Assembly (NCBI RefSeq): GCF_900099905.1
Contig: NZ_FNEE01000001.1
Coordinates: forward strand, 235,091-299,090
Reading direction: 5' to 3'
Length of the DNA stretch: 64,000 nucleotides
Origin: Mesorhizobium muleiense
GTDB taxonomy: Bacteria; Pseudomonadota; Alphaproteobacteria; Rhizobiales; Rhizobiaceae
This document shows positions 43,177-50,782 of this stretch, piece by piece (position 1 is the stretch's first letter; every line of letters begins with the position of its first letter). The notes beneath the pieces were generated by a model. The model worked only from the letters and a program-made list of their open reading frames with translations, was not told where the DNA came from and made no database searches. A program made the position numbers and the translations under genes.

Positions 43177-44324
43177 TGGATTTCGCGCTGAACGAGGAGC
43201 AGCGTATCCTGCGTGGCCAGATCCTTCGCTTCGCGCAAGATAAGCTCAATAAAGATGTCAGGCAGCGCGACCGAGACCAAGTATTCCAGCGCGAGTTGTG
43301 GGGGGCTTGCGCGCAGATGGGCCTGACCGGCCTGCCAGTCCCCCAGGCCTACGGGGGACCCGGTCTCGATTCCCTGTCCACGGCCATTGCAATCGATGCG
43401 CTTGGCTACGGCTGCGAGGATTCCGGCTTGGTCTTCTCGATCTGCGCCCACCTTCTGGCCTGCGTGGTGCCGATTTGGAAGTTCGGCACTGAAGAGCAGA
43501 AGAATCGATATCTTCCGGGGCTCTGTGATGGCACTTTGATCGCAGCTAATGCGATGAGCGAACCGGAGTCGGGCTCCGATGCATTTGCGATGCAAACCCG
43601 GGCGGAGCCTCATGGCGACGGCTTTCTAATCAACGGCACGAAGACCTTCGTGAGCAACGGGCCGGTGGCAGATGTTGCCGTCGTCTTTGCTGTCACTGAC
43701 CGCGCCAAGGGATATTTCGGCGGCATCACGAGCTTCCTCGTGGACCGCGCGCTGCCGGGCTATCGGGTCGCGCAAAAGTTCGAAAAAATGGGACTGCGGA
43801 CGTCTCCGATCGGGGAGCTTGTCTTCGAGGACGTATTTGTTTCGAAGGACGCTGTTCTCGGTGGAGTGGGCGGCGGCTCCAGGCTGTTCGCTCATAGTAT
43901 GGACTGGGAGCGGGCGTGCCTGTTCGCCAGTCATATAGGCACCATGGAGCGGCTTCTGGAAAAGGCAGTGGCCTATACGCGCACCCGACGTCAGTCCGGC
44001 CAGGCCATCTCTAAGCACCAGGCGGTCGCCCATAAGATCGCCGACATGAAGATGCAGGTGGAGGCGGCCCGACTGCTCGTCTACAAGGCGGCCTGGGGCC
44101 TTGAGCGCTCCCAGTCCGTTTCCCTCGACGCCGCTGTTTCGAAGCTCTTTGTGAGCGAATCGCTAGTTCGCACCACGCTCGATGTCGTCCAGGTCTTCGG
44201 CGGCTATGGTTTCTTAAGCGAATTCGAGGTCGAACGTGCCGTGCGTGATGCCATCGGCAGCAAGCTCTATTCCGGAACTTCTGAGATACAGCGCAACATT
44301 ATTGCTGGCTGGCTGGGGCTTTGA
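43176..44324 (+). CDS. Acyl-CoA-dehydrogenase-like flavoenzyme, predicted prolyl-carrier oxidase
   Basis: A 382-residue flavoprotein of full acyl-CoA dehydrogenase length with a GTG start overlapping the ligase TAG. Signatures are NAMSEPESGSDAFAMQTRAE (FAD/substrate region), YTRTRRQSGQAISKHQAVAH and VFGGYGFLSEFEVERAVRDA. The usual medium-chain catalytic Glu (Y-E-G-T) is replaced by Ser in KLYSGTSEIQ. A Glu is instead at 245 in HSMDWERACLFASHIGTMER, the position used by isovaleryl-CoA dehydrogenase. The S-M-x-W-E-R-A-C-L-F-A stretch is what I recall from the prolyl-carrier dehydrogenases (PltE, RedW, CloN3). Expected reaction: oxidation of prolyl-S-carrier to pyrrolyl-2-carboxyl (4-electron) or dehydroprolyl (2-electron). 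Confidence 0.88.
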   Translation: MDFALNEEQRILRGQILRFAQDKLNKDVRQRDRDQVFQRELWGACAQMGLTGLPVPQAYGGPGLDSLSTAIAIDALGYGCEDSGLVFSICAHLLACVVPIWKFGTEEQKNRYLPGLCDGTLIAANAMSEPESGSDAFAMQTRAEPHGDGFLINGTKTFVSNGPVADVAVVFAVTDRAKGYFGGITSFLVDRALPGYRVAQKFEKMGLRTSPIGELVFEDVFVSKDAVLGGVGGGSRLFAHSMDWERACLFASHIGTMERLLEKAVAYTRTRRQSGQAISKHQAVAHKIADMKMQVEAARLLVYKAAWGLERSQSVSLDAAVSKLFVSESLVRTTLDVVQVFGGYGFLSEFEVERAVRDAIGSKLYSGTSEIQRNIIAGWLGL

Positions 44325-44583
44325 TGACGGCTGTGGTCAGAACCTGTCCGTGAAGAGGCGGCGTGTGCTGCCGCTGGGCCTGCCGTCAGTTCGCGAAAAA
44401 GGGCGACGCTCGATTTTGGTAGGGCAACCGGAGAGTGGTACTATCGCAACCCATGGAGCCACTGGGGCGAGGGCGCTTTTGTCGTTCGACCTGAGTGCGT
44501 CCGCCCAGCCCGTGGTCTCCGAACTTGCGGCTCAGAGGCGAAGAACCAGACCTGCCGCGACGCGTGAAAGATAGGCTTTGTGG

Positions 44584-45735
44584 ATGCGGCTTCTCTATAT
44601 ACATTCTGCGCACGTCCCGGCGCCGGCCGCCAATGCGGTACAGGTCGCAAAGATGTGCCATGCATTTTGGGTTGCCGGAGCGGAGGTCCTGCTAGCGCTT
44701 CCACGCGCCTCCATGAATTCACGGGATCATTATGAAAAGATCGCGCGCGAATACGGATTCGCTACCGAGTTCCCATTCCGCGTTCTCCCTGTACCCTTTT
44801 GGCCTGTGCCCGGCCGGGAGCTTTTTTTTGCTGTGCTGGCGCTGCTTGCTGCGGTCTGGCTGCGGCCGCAAGTCGTCTTTACACGCTCGGCTACTGTAGC
44901 GCTTGTTTCTGCCGGACTTTTCCGGTTCACGACCGTTTTTGAGCTTCACGACCCGATTGGCAGTTTGAGCAGACGTCAGCGTCAACGCCTTGCCAAACTG
45001 ATAGGCCTAGAGACATTCCGTATGCTGGTCGTCACGTCGCAACGTCTGCGGGACGACAGCATCCGCCTCTTTCCTCAACATGCGGGAAAATTTCTCATCG
45101 CGCCCAATGGCGCGGATCCTGTTCCGCCGAATGTCGAGCCATGCAGCCTCAGCGGCACGTTCAAGGTTGGTTATGTCGGACACCTTTATAAGGGAAAAGG
45201 CATGGAGATAATAAGCGCGATTGCGCCTCGATGCGGCTGGGCGACATTTCACATCGTCGGGGGAACACCAGGCGATATAGAGTATTGGACATCGAAGCTG
45301 GCCAAATGCCCGAACATAGTGTTTCACGGCTACGTTCCTCACGCCGCGACATGTGCCTACTTGGCCGAAATGGACGTTGTACTCGCGCCCTATCTTAGAG
45401 ATGTAGAGGGCCAGGGCGGCGGTCGGAATATCGCTGAGGGAATGTCGCCGCTCAAGCTCTTCGAATATATGGCGCATGGCAAACCCATAGTGTCCTCCGA
45501 CCTGTCAGTTATACGAGAAGTTTTGAGGGATAGAATCAACAGCATTCTGGTGTCGCCAGACAACCCGTCCGACTGGGTCAAAGCTCTTCAGCGCCTGCGC
45601 GAAAACAAGGCGCTTCGGGATCAGATTGGTCGGCAGGCGAAGGCAGACTTTCTGTCCAGGTACAGCCGCATCGCACGCGCAACCAACATTCTAGAGGAAA
45701 TCAAGAGCCGGATGCCGTCGAGCGGAAGCTCATAG
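44584..45735 (+). CDS. Glycosyltransferase family 4
   Basis: A 383-residue GT-B enzyme starting MRLLYIHSAHVPAPAANAVQ. The donor domain contains FKVGYVGHLYKGKGMEIISA, TFHIVGGTPGDIEYW, YLAEMDVVLAPYLRD and MSPLKLFEYMAHGKPIVSSD, where Lys-Leu-Phe-Glu-Tyr provides the EX7E region. ATG 44584 is preferred to a TTG two codons earlier. It follows the dehydrogenase gene by 260 bases on the same strand; that gap holds no gene I can recognise. It may add the sugar that receives the acyl group. Confidence 0.88.
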   Translation: MRLLYIHSAHVPAPAANAVQVAKMCHAFWVAGAEVLLALPRASMNSRDHYEKIAREYGFATEFPFRVLPVPFWPVPGRELFFAVLALLAAVWLRPQVVFTRSATVALVSAGLFRFTTVFELHDPIGSLSRRQRQRLAKLIGLETFRMLVVTSQRLRDDSIRLFPQHAGKFLIAPNGADPVPPNVEPCSLSGTFKVGYVGHLYKGKGMEIISAIAPRCGWATFHIVGGTPGDIEYWTSKLAKCPNIVFHGYVPHAATCAYLAEMDVVLAPYLRDVEGQGGGRNIAEGMSPLKLFEYMAHGKPIVSSDLSVIREVLRDRINSILVSPDNPSDWVKALQRLRENKALRDQIGRQAKADFLSRYSRIARATNILEEIKSRMPSSGSS

Positions 45736-46099
45736 GACTGAACAATTTCTCGTGTTGAAGTCGGTGCGCCGCCAGCAAGCCTGCTTTCCGTTCGCCGCAA
45801 TGAGGCCCGTGGTCCGTCCTGAACCGTTGAATGGCAAGATCCGACTGCCCCGGCTTTTTGCTGAGGTTCCGTCATGCGTTGCTCCGACCATCTCCCCGCC
45901 TCGCGTTGATTTTCGCATTGAGCTAGCCTGCGAGATGCCCCCACTGTCCGGCGACTGAACCGGCGCGAACCGGATTGTGAGGCTCAATGTACTCGCTGGC
46001 GGCGGGATCGCCCGAAGTATCAGAATCAAAGCTATCCGTTCAATCGGTCGGAGGATGGACTACATTCATCCACTCAGCTTCTTGAGAAGATGGTATACA
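45736..46099. other. Intergenic, 364 bases between convergent genes
   Basis: Open frames here are short and of unlikely composition. I see no hairpin with a U-run that would clearly end either the glycosyltransferase or the phosphotransferase transcript. Confidence 0.45.
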
Positions 46100-47611
46100 T
46101 CAATAAGCGTTGCGATCCGAAAACATCACTAGAGCAGTTCTCCAAATTATCTTAATGTCGAGAAGCATGCTCCAGGATTTTATATACCAGAGGTCATGCT
46201 CAACGCGTTTTTCCATCCTCCAGAGTTCCTTCGTTTCCCCTCGAAAGCCATTGATCTGAGCCCACCCTGTTAGACCGGGTTTTACATGATGGCGATAAGC
46301 ATAGCTCGCAATGGTCAAAGTATAGGTGTCGTCATGAGCGACGGCGTGCGGTCGGGGCCCAACCAGGGACATCTCCCCCCGAAGCACGTTTAATAATTGC
46401 GGCAGTTCGTCGATGTTTGACCGGCGCAATATTCGGCCAAGTCGGGTAACCCGCGCATCATTGCGCTGAGCCTGGCGAATTTGTGCACCGTTCTCCTGCA
46501 CCGTCATCGATCGGAATTTGTAAATATTGAACGGCTTACCACCAAAACCTCGTCGCATCTGCCGGAACACCACAGGGCGACCGTTCTCGAGCGCTATGGC
46601 ACATGCGACCAAGGCCATCAACGGACAAAGGAACAGCAGTAGCAGGGATGCAACAGCAATATCGAACAACCGCTTGAGCAGGCGTTCGGCAGGCCTCAAC
46701 GGCACACGCTGGACTTCGAAGGCTCGCTGCCAGCCGGTGTGCAGCGGCCTTCCAGCCAGAATTTTATCTATGTAGGCGTCGGCGAAAAGATAAATCGGCA
46801 GCGGGAGGCGGGACATTTCCTCCAGGATGCGTTCGATCAACTTCCGCTGGTCCCAAGAGCAAAAGAGATAAACTGCCCCATACGAGCCACTACGGAACGC
46901 AGCCTGTGCAGCCGCGACGGCGGCATGCACCGATCGTGCTGCGATCGTGTCATCATGGTTCTCGATGTTCGAAACACCACAAACCGCGATGCCCTGTTGC
47001 CCAAGCTTGTTGATTATCCCCTGTTCCTTTCCCGGAACGCCAGAGTAAAACAGATAAACTGTGCGCAACACGAGTTTCTCAGCCGCCAGAAGCCGTTTCA
47101 GCCCACGCGCTAGAACCGCGTGGCCAGGCAGCAGGATTGGGAATCCGACCGCAAACGCCAGCGTCAAGGAGCCGCGCGAGAACGTCGACGTCGTCTTCGT
47201 GAGAAAGGCGAGCCAGAGAATTGAAAAGAAAACAAACAGCCAGCCGCTAAAGAGTGTTTTGATCCTGCAGTGATCGTCCAGGATGCCACTAACCGTGTAG
47301 GCGCCCCTGGCGGTCATGAATGCGACCAGCAACAGGCCGGCGGTAACACTTAGGCAGATCGAATCCCAGACATCCGGCGGCCTCACCTCGAAGGCCCTAT
47401 GATAGAGCTCAATTGACGCAAGAAGTATTGTCTGTCCAAGGAGGAAATCAGCAGTTGCGAGAAACACGCAAACTGCTCCCACGGGGAGCCGTAGCGGCTC
47501 TACGCTCCGCTTCCAGAGCGCACGCGACGCCTCGGTAGGTGCATGCCGCATAAGACGACCCCCCGAATCCTGTTGCATCCCTTCTCCTCTATGGGTCATG
47601 GCACACGCCAT
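46100..47611 (-). CDS. Undecaprenyl-phosphate sugar phosphotransferase (initiating enzyme)
   Basis: A 503-residue polyprenyl-phosphate hexose-1-phosphate transferase. Four or five N-terminal membrane helices (from about residue 40: VGAVCVFLATADFLLGQTIL) precede a Rossmann-like soluble region. The catalytic domain is in the last 200 residues: RLLKRLFDIAVASLLLLFLC, GRPVVFRQMRRGFGGKPFNI, YKFRSM, DELPQLLNVLRGEMSLVGPR and HHVKPGLTGWAQINGFRG. This is the WcaJ/ExoY/PssA domain that starts repeat-unit assembly on the lipid carrier. Start 47611 is uncertain; ATGs at 47599 and 47578 are alternatives. It diverges from the Crp/Fnr gene across a 247-base control region. Confidence 0.92.
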   Translation of the reverse strand: MACAMTHRGEGMQQDSGGRLMRHAPTEASRALWKRSVEPLRLPVGAVCVFLATADFLLGQTILLASIELYHRAFEVRPPDVWDSICLSVTAGLLLVAFMTARGAYTVSGILDDHCRIKTLFSGWLFVFFSILWLAFLTKTTSTFSRGSLTLAFAVGFPILLPGHAVLARGLKRLLAAEKLVLRTVYLFYSGVPGKEQGIINKLGQQGIAVCGVSNIENHDDTIAARSVHAAVAAAQAAFRSGSYGAVYLFCSWDQRKLIERILEEMSRLPLPIYLFADAYIDKILAGRPLHTGWQRAFEVQRVPLRPAERLLKRLFDIAVASLLLLFLCPLMALVACAIALENGRPVVFRQMRRGFGGKPFNIYKFRSMTVQENGAQIRQAQRNDARVTRLGRILRRSNIDELPQLLNVLRGEMSLVGPRPHAVAHDDTYTLTIASYAYRHHVKPGLTGWAQINGFRGETKELWRMEKRVEHDLWYIKSWSMLLDIKIIWRTALVMFSDRNAY

Positions 47612-47870
47612 CCCATAAGGAAGGAGGGGGTTATCCCAACGGCTTCCAGTCGGTTAGATTTGATTTAAATGTCTCAGAGACATGTCGCTGTTACCCCGGG
47701 CACAGACGAGTCGCTATTTTATCGTATTCTAATGTGTTAATATTTTCTGCCGTAACCCGTTCGCGTGAGAACGGACTGGAGGTCGGACTCGTTCTAAGAG
47801 GTGGTCAAGGCAATGCTTTAGGGGGCTGGGGCGCTTACCCTATCAGGGAGAGGGAGCCATGACAGAGAAT
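47540..47870 (+). repeat. Leader repeat copy 3, divergent control region of phosphotransferase and Crp/Fnr genes
   Basis: The most complete copy of the leader repeat. It covers the first codons of the phosphotransferase gene, the whole intergenic region and the start of the Crp/Fnr gene. AAGGAAGGAGGGGG and CTGTTACCCCGGGCACAG are shared anchors with the copies at 35.3 and 38.5 kb. It must hold promoters in both directions and is a probable target of the Crp/Fnr protein itself. I cannot point to one definite operator. Confidence 0.7.
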
Positions 47871-48581
47871 GGCGCTGAGGTTCGAGTCAAACAGCTGAAC
47901 AACATACGCTTATTTCGGCAATTTGGACAAGATACTCTTAGTGAAATGGCGAAAGCAGCCATCCTACGGAGGGTTCCTAAGAATAAAGTCTTAACTCACC
48001 TTGGGGATATACCGCGTTATATTTACTATATAATTCGCGGAAAAGTTCGTCTTAGTGTCCCCCTCTCAGACGGCCGAGAATTCATCTTTTCCGATCTTGG
48101 TCCTGGTGACACTTTCGATTTGACTAGATTGTTCATCGCGCGACACAGTAACATGAACGCTGCGTCAGTCGTGGACAGCGACTTGCTCCAAATCGAAGCA
48201 GCTTTCATGGCTAGTGTCTTCGACAAGCACCCGGACCTCGCACTGAAAGTGATCCCGTATTTATGCCAAGCAACGCACGACGCGCAAGAGCGAGTGATCC
48301 ACAGTGCGTCGAATGCCCTATCCATTCGATTGGCGAGCACGGTCTTGCGATTGATTGAGACCCCGCACAGCACGGCTACCGTGAATGGAGCTCAGAGAAT
48401 CCACATTTCGCAGACCGACCTCGCGGCAATGATCCCGGCGTCTCGAGCGAAAGTGAATCGTTGCCTGAGAGAATGGGAACGGCGGTATGTGACCCAATAC
48501 GACCGCGGCTCGCTGACGATTCTCAATCGCACCGCATTAGAGTCTGTTGCTCTTGGCTACTCGCGTTTGATCGTTCAATGA
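47859..48581 (+). CDS. Crp/Fnr-family transcriptional regulator
   Basis: A 240-residue regulator. The N-terminal cyclic-nucleotide-like beta roll is visible in RVPKNKVLTHLGDIPRYIYY, IIRGKVRLSVPLSDGREFIF and SDLGPGDTFDLTRLFIARHS. The dimer helix spans about residues 125-150. The C-terminal winged helix has IHISQTDLAAMIPASRAKVN and RCLREWERRYVTQYDRGSLT. No cysteine cluster for an Fe-S centre is seen, so it is not an Fnr-type oxygen sensor. The start at 47859 follows GGGAGAGGGAG. It probably controls the exopolysaccharide locus, including genes with the shared leader. Confidence 0.88.
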   Translation: MTENGAEVRVKQLNNIRLFRQFGQDTLSEMAKAAILRRVPKNKVLTHLGDIPRYIYYIIRGKVRLSVPLSDGREFIFSDLGPGDTFDLTRLFIARHSNMNAASVVDSDLLQIEAAFMASVFDKHPDLALKVIPYLCQATHDAQERVIHSASNALSIRLASTVLRLIETPHSTATVNGAQRIHISQTDLAAMIPASRAKVNRCLREWERRYVTQYDRGSLTILNRTALESVALGYSRLIVQ

Positions 48582-49076
48582 TGCCTTGCCCGTGTGCTCG
48601 GGATCTCCACGCCATCCTCCGGGAAGCTCGGATCGTTCGGTAAAGTCCTTTACGTCGGCGTCGTAGGTCGCCGCACTGGACACTGCCGGCGAGATGGCAA
48701 CGCACTCGCGCAGCCCCGTGCGTCCCCACGGGCCCTCGGCTCCCGGTGGAATTGGTGCGTCGCCAGACCGGCCGGCGCAACCTCCTGGCCCAGATGCGGC
48801 TCGGCAGCTTGCGAAATGAGGCAGCTGAGGGTCGACTGTTTGCCCAAGCGGTCAGCTTGCTGCTGGAACGCGTCGGGAAAGAATTGTGGCTCGGCGTCAG
48901 GAGCCGCCCAGCCAGCTGCCGCAAGCGACCGGCAATCGCCGGCGCTTTTTTGTGCCGCCCAAGATTGGCCACGCAGAGAGCACCGCCATTCTTTTGCTGT
49001 GCGCGATGCGACTTTGCTGTTGGGGAATCCGGGATTATTATCGGCTCCGCCCATGTACATCACGTCGGTGGAAAAA
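48582..49076. other. Intergenic, about 490 bases, holding a terminator
   Basis: Open frames on both strands run through this stretch, but none has a recognisable domain or consistent codon use. A terminator-like hairpin lies at 48924-48951. The right end should carry the promoter of the small gene at 49077. Confidence 0.4.
48924..48951 (+). terminator. Rho-independent terminator
   Basis: Hairpin AGCG-A-CCGGC-AATC-GCCGG-CGCT followed by six T residues. It is well formed but lies about 340 bases after the Crp/Fnr stop, so it ends that transcript late or another short transcript. Confidence 0.65.
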
Positions 49077-49370
49077 ATGGATCTGCAAGCCTTCAGAGGT
49101 TCGATTGCGAAATCACAGCCGCCCGCCGGCCTGAGTCCGGCCCTGGAGGCGCTGTGGTGGGATGCAAAGGGCGATTGGGATAAGGCGCACGAGCGTGCAC
49201 AGCTGCGCGACGATACGGCTTGTATGCGCGTGCATGCCTACCTCCATCGCAAGGAAGGCGATCAATCCAATGCGGAGTATTGGTATCGTCGCTGCGACGC
49301 CGCGCCGTCGACTTTGACGCTTGATGAGGAATGGCAAGAGTTGGCGCGGGAACTTTTGCGGCAAAGCTGA
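49077..49370 (+). CDS. Small conserved-looking hypothetical protein
   Basis: A 97-residue soluble protein (MDLQAFRGSIAKSQPPAGLS, then ALWWDAKGDWDKAHERAQLR and GDQSNAEYWYRRCDAAPS). The W-D-A-K-G-D-W-x-x-A-H and Y-L-H-R-K-E-G-D-x-x-N-A-x-Y-W-Y-R-R spacing looks like two helical TPR/Sel1-like hairpins. Composition and codon use look real. An in-frame ATG at 49053 would add eight residues. I do not recognise a named family with a known role. Confidence 0.65.
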   Translation: MDLQAFRGSIAKSQPPAGLSPALEALWWDAKGDWDKAHERAQLRDDTACMRVHAYLHRKEGDQSNAEYWYRRCDAAPSTLTLDEEWQELARELLRQS

Positions 49371-49612
49371 CGCCTTCGGCACGCCAAGTCCAATTGCGGG
49401 CCGCGGTTGCGTCGTCGTAACGCAGGTTTCCCATGATGCTACCGCCTATCGACGATTCTGGGCTTGCAGGCCTAGGCGAGGGCAGGGGCTGCACTAGCTC
49501 CTGACTTTGATCAGCAAGCGGCACGGCGAGCCCGCCATCTCCGCAGTGGCGCGAAAAGGATACGTGGATCGCTCGCTGTGCAAATTGAAACGCGCGATGT
49601 GAGGAGTTCGCC

Positions 49613-50584
49613 ATGTTTCGTACGATTGCGTCGGCGCTGTTCGCCGCGCTGCTCTGCTCGGTGGCCGCGCGTGCCGCCTCGGAGGAGGTCCGCTACTATC
49701 CCGTTCCGGAGGGCGCCGGCCCGCACGATGTCGCTCCGGCGCCGGATGGCTCCGTATGGTACACCGCCCAGGCACAGGGCGCGCTTGGGCGGCTCGATCC
49801 TGATACAGGCGCCGTCAGGCACATCACCCTTGGCGACGGTTCGGCGCCGCACGGCGTGATCGTCGGTCCCGACGGCGCCGCTTGGGTGACCGACGGCGGC
49901 CTCAGCGCCATCGTGCGCGTTGATGCCGAAACGGAAGCGGTGAAGGCCTTTCCGCTCCCCGAGGGGCACCGCTACGCGAACCTCAACACCGCTTCCTTCG
50001 ACAAACACGGGAGGCTCTGGTTCACCGGGCAGGAGGGCATCTACGGCAGGCTCGATCCGGCGAGCGGCAAGGTCGACGTTTGGAACGCGCCGCGCGGTCG
50101 CGGCGCCTATGGGATCACAACCACGCCGTCCGGTGAAGTCTACTACGCCTCGCTCGCCGGCAACCATATCGCCAGGATCGATGTTTCGACCGGCGAGGCT
50201 TCCCCGATCGACCCGCCGACCGTGGATCAGGGCGCCCGCCGCGTCTGGTCGGATTCCAAAGGCCGCATCTGGGTCAGCGAATGGAACGCCGGCCAGGTTA
50301 GCGTCTTCGATCCGGCCGCAAATGACTGGCGCAGCTGGAAGCTGCCCGGAGACGAGCCCCAGGCCTATGCCGTCTATGTCGATGAACGCGACAAGGTCTG
50401 GCTCACCGATTTCAGCGCGAACGCCATCGTCCGCTTCGACCCGGCAACGCAGACCATCGCGAGCTTCCCGTCCGACCGCGACAACGCCAACGTGCGCCAG
50501 CTCAACGGGCGCTCCGGCGAGGTATGGGGCGCGGAGTCCGGTACCGACCGCCTTGTCTTGATCGAGACCGAAACGGGCGAATAA
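49613..50584 (+). CDS. Exported beta-propeller protein, virginiamycin B lyase-like
   Basis: A 323-residue protein with a Sec signal peptide (cleavage near ARA-AS, residue 22). The mature part is a repeated beta-propeller of the Vgb/streptogramin lyase type: blades such as GPHDVAPAPDGSVWYTAQAQ, APHGVIVGPDGAAWVTDGGL, RGAYGITTTPSGEVYYASLA and KGRIWVSEWNAGQVSVFDPA. GAGGAG precedes the start. Most family members outside resistance loci have no proven lyase activity, and a periplasmic binding or structural role is as likely. Monocistronic. Confidence 0.8.
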   Translation: MFRTIASALFAALLCSVAARAASEEVRYYPVPEGAGPHDVAPAPDGSVWYTAQAQGALGRLDPDTGAVRHITLGDGSAPHGVIVGPDGAAWVTDGGLSAIVRVDAETEAVKAFPLPEGHRYANLNTASFDKHGRLWFTGQEGIYGRLDPASGKVDVWNAPRGRGAYGITTTPSGEVYYASLAGNHIARIDVSTGEASPIDPPTVDQGARRVWSDSKGRIWVSEWNAGQVSVFDPAANDWRSWKLPGDEPQAYAVYVDERDKVWLTDFSANAIVRFDPATQTIASFPSDRDNANVRQLNGRSGEVWGAESGTDRLVLIETETGE

Positions 50585-50599
50585 AGCAAAAGAGGTCTA

Positions 50600-50705
50600 A
50601 TGCATGTCGCGCAAAAGTGTGCAGCGGTTTTGCGATAACGACATGCATAAAAACAACAACCTAAAGCGCGTCGCATGAGGCCCGGCCAAACGCGACGCGC
50701 TTTAG
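50600..50705. repeat. Two rhizobial intergenic palindromes
   Basis: First palindrome 50600-50648 has arms ATGCATGTCG and CGACATGCAT around a sequence (GCAAAAGTGTGCAGCGGTTT) that recurs in many rhizobial intergenic regions. The second has perfect 14-base arms CTAAAGCGCGTCGC (50661-50674) and GCGACGCGCTTTAG (50692-50705). Both would form stable RNA hairpins between convergent genes and may aid termination. Confidence 0.7.
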
Positions 50706-50782
50706 CCAACGACGAAGGGCAATTTGCGCGAAGAGACCGCATGTCAGCGACTGTCTTTGATATAGCGTAGGCAGATGCCGCT

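Noticed and set aside
43176..44324. Ordinary fatty-acid beta-oxidation acyl-CoA dehydrogenase
   Set aside because: Neighbouring carrier and amino acid ligase genes, the missing Y-E-G-T Glu and the alternate Glu245 fit a carrier-bound aminoacyl oxidase better.
48594..49052. Extended open frame leading into the small gene at 49077
   Set aside because: The upstream part is Arg/Pro/Ala-rich without any domain and contains a terminator hairpin; the real protein starts at 49053 or 49077.
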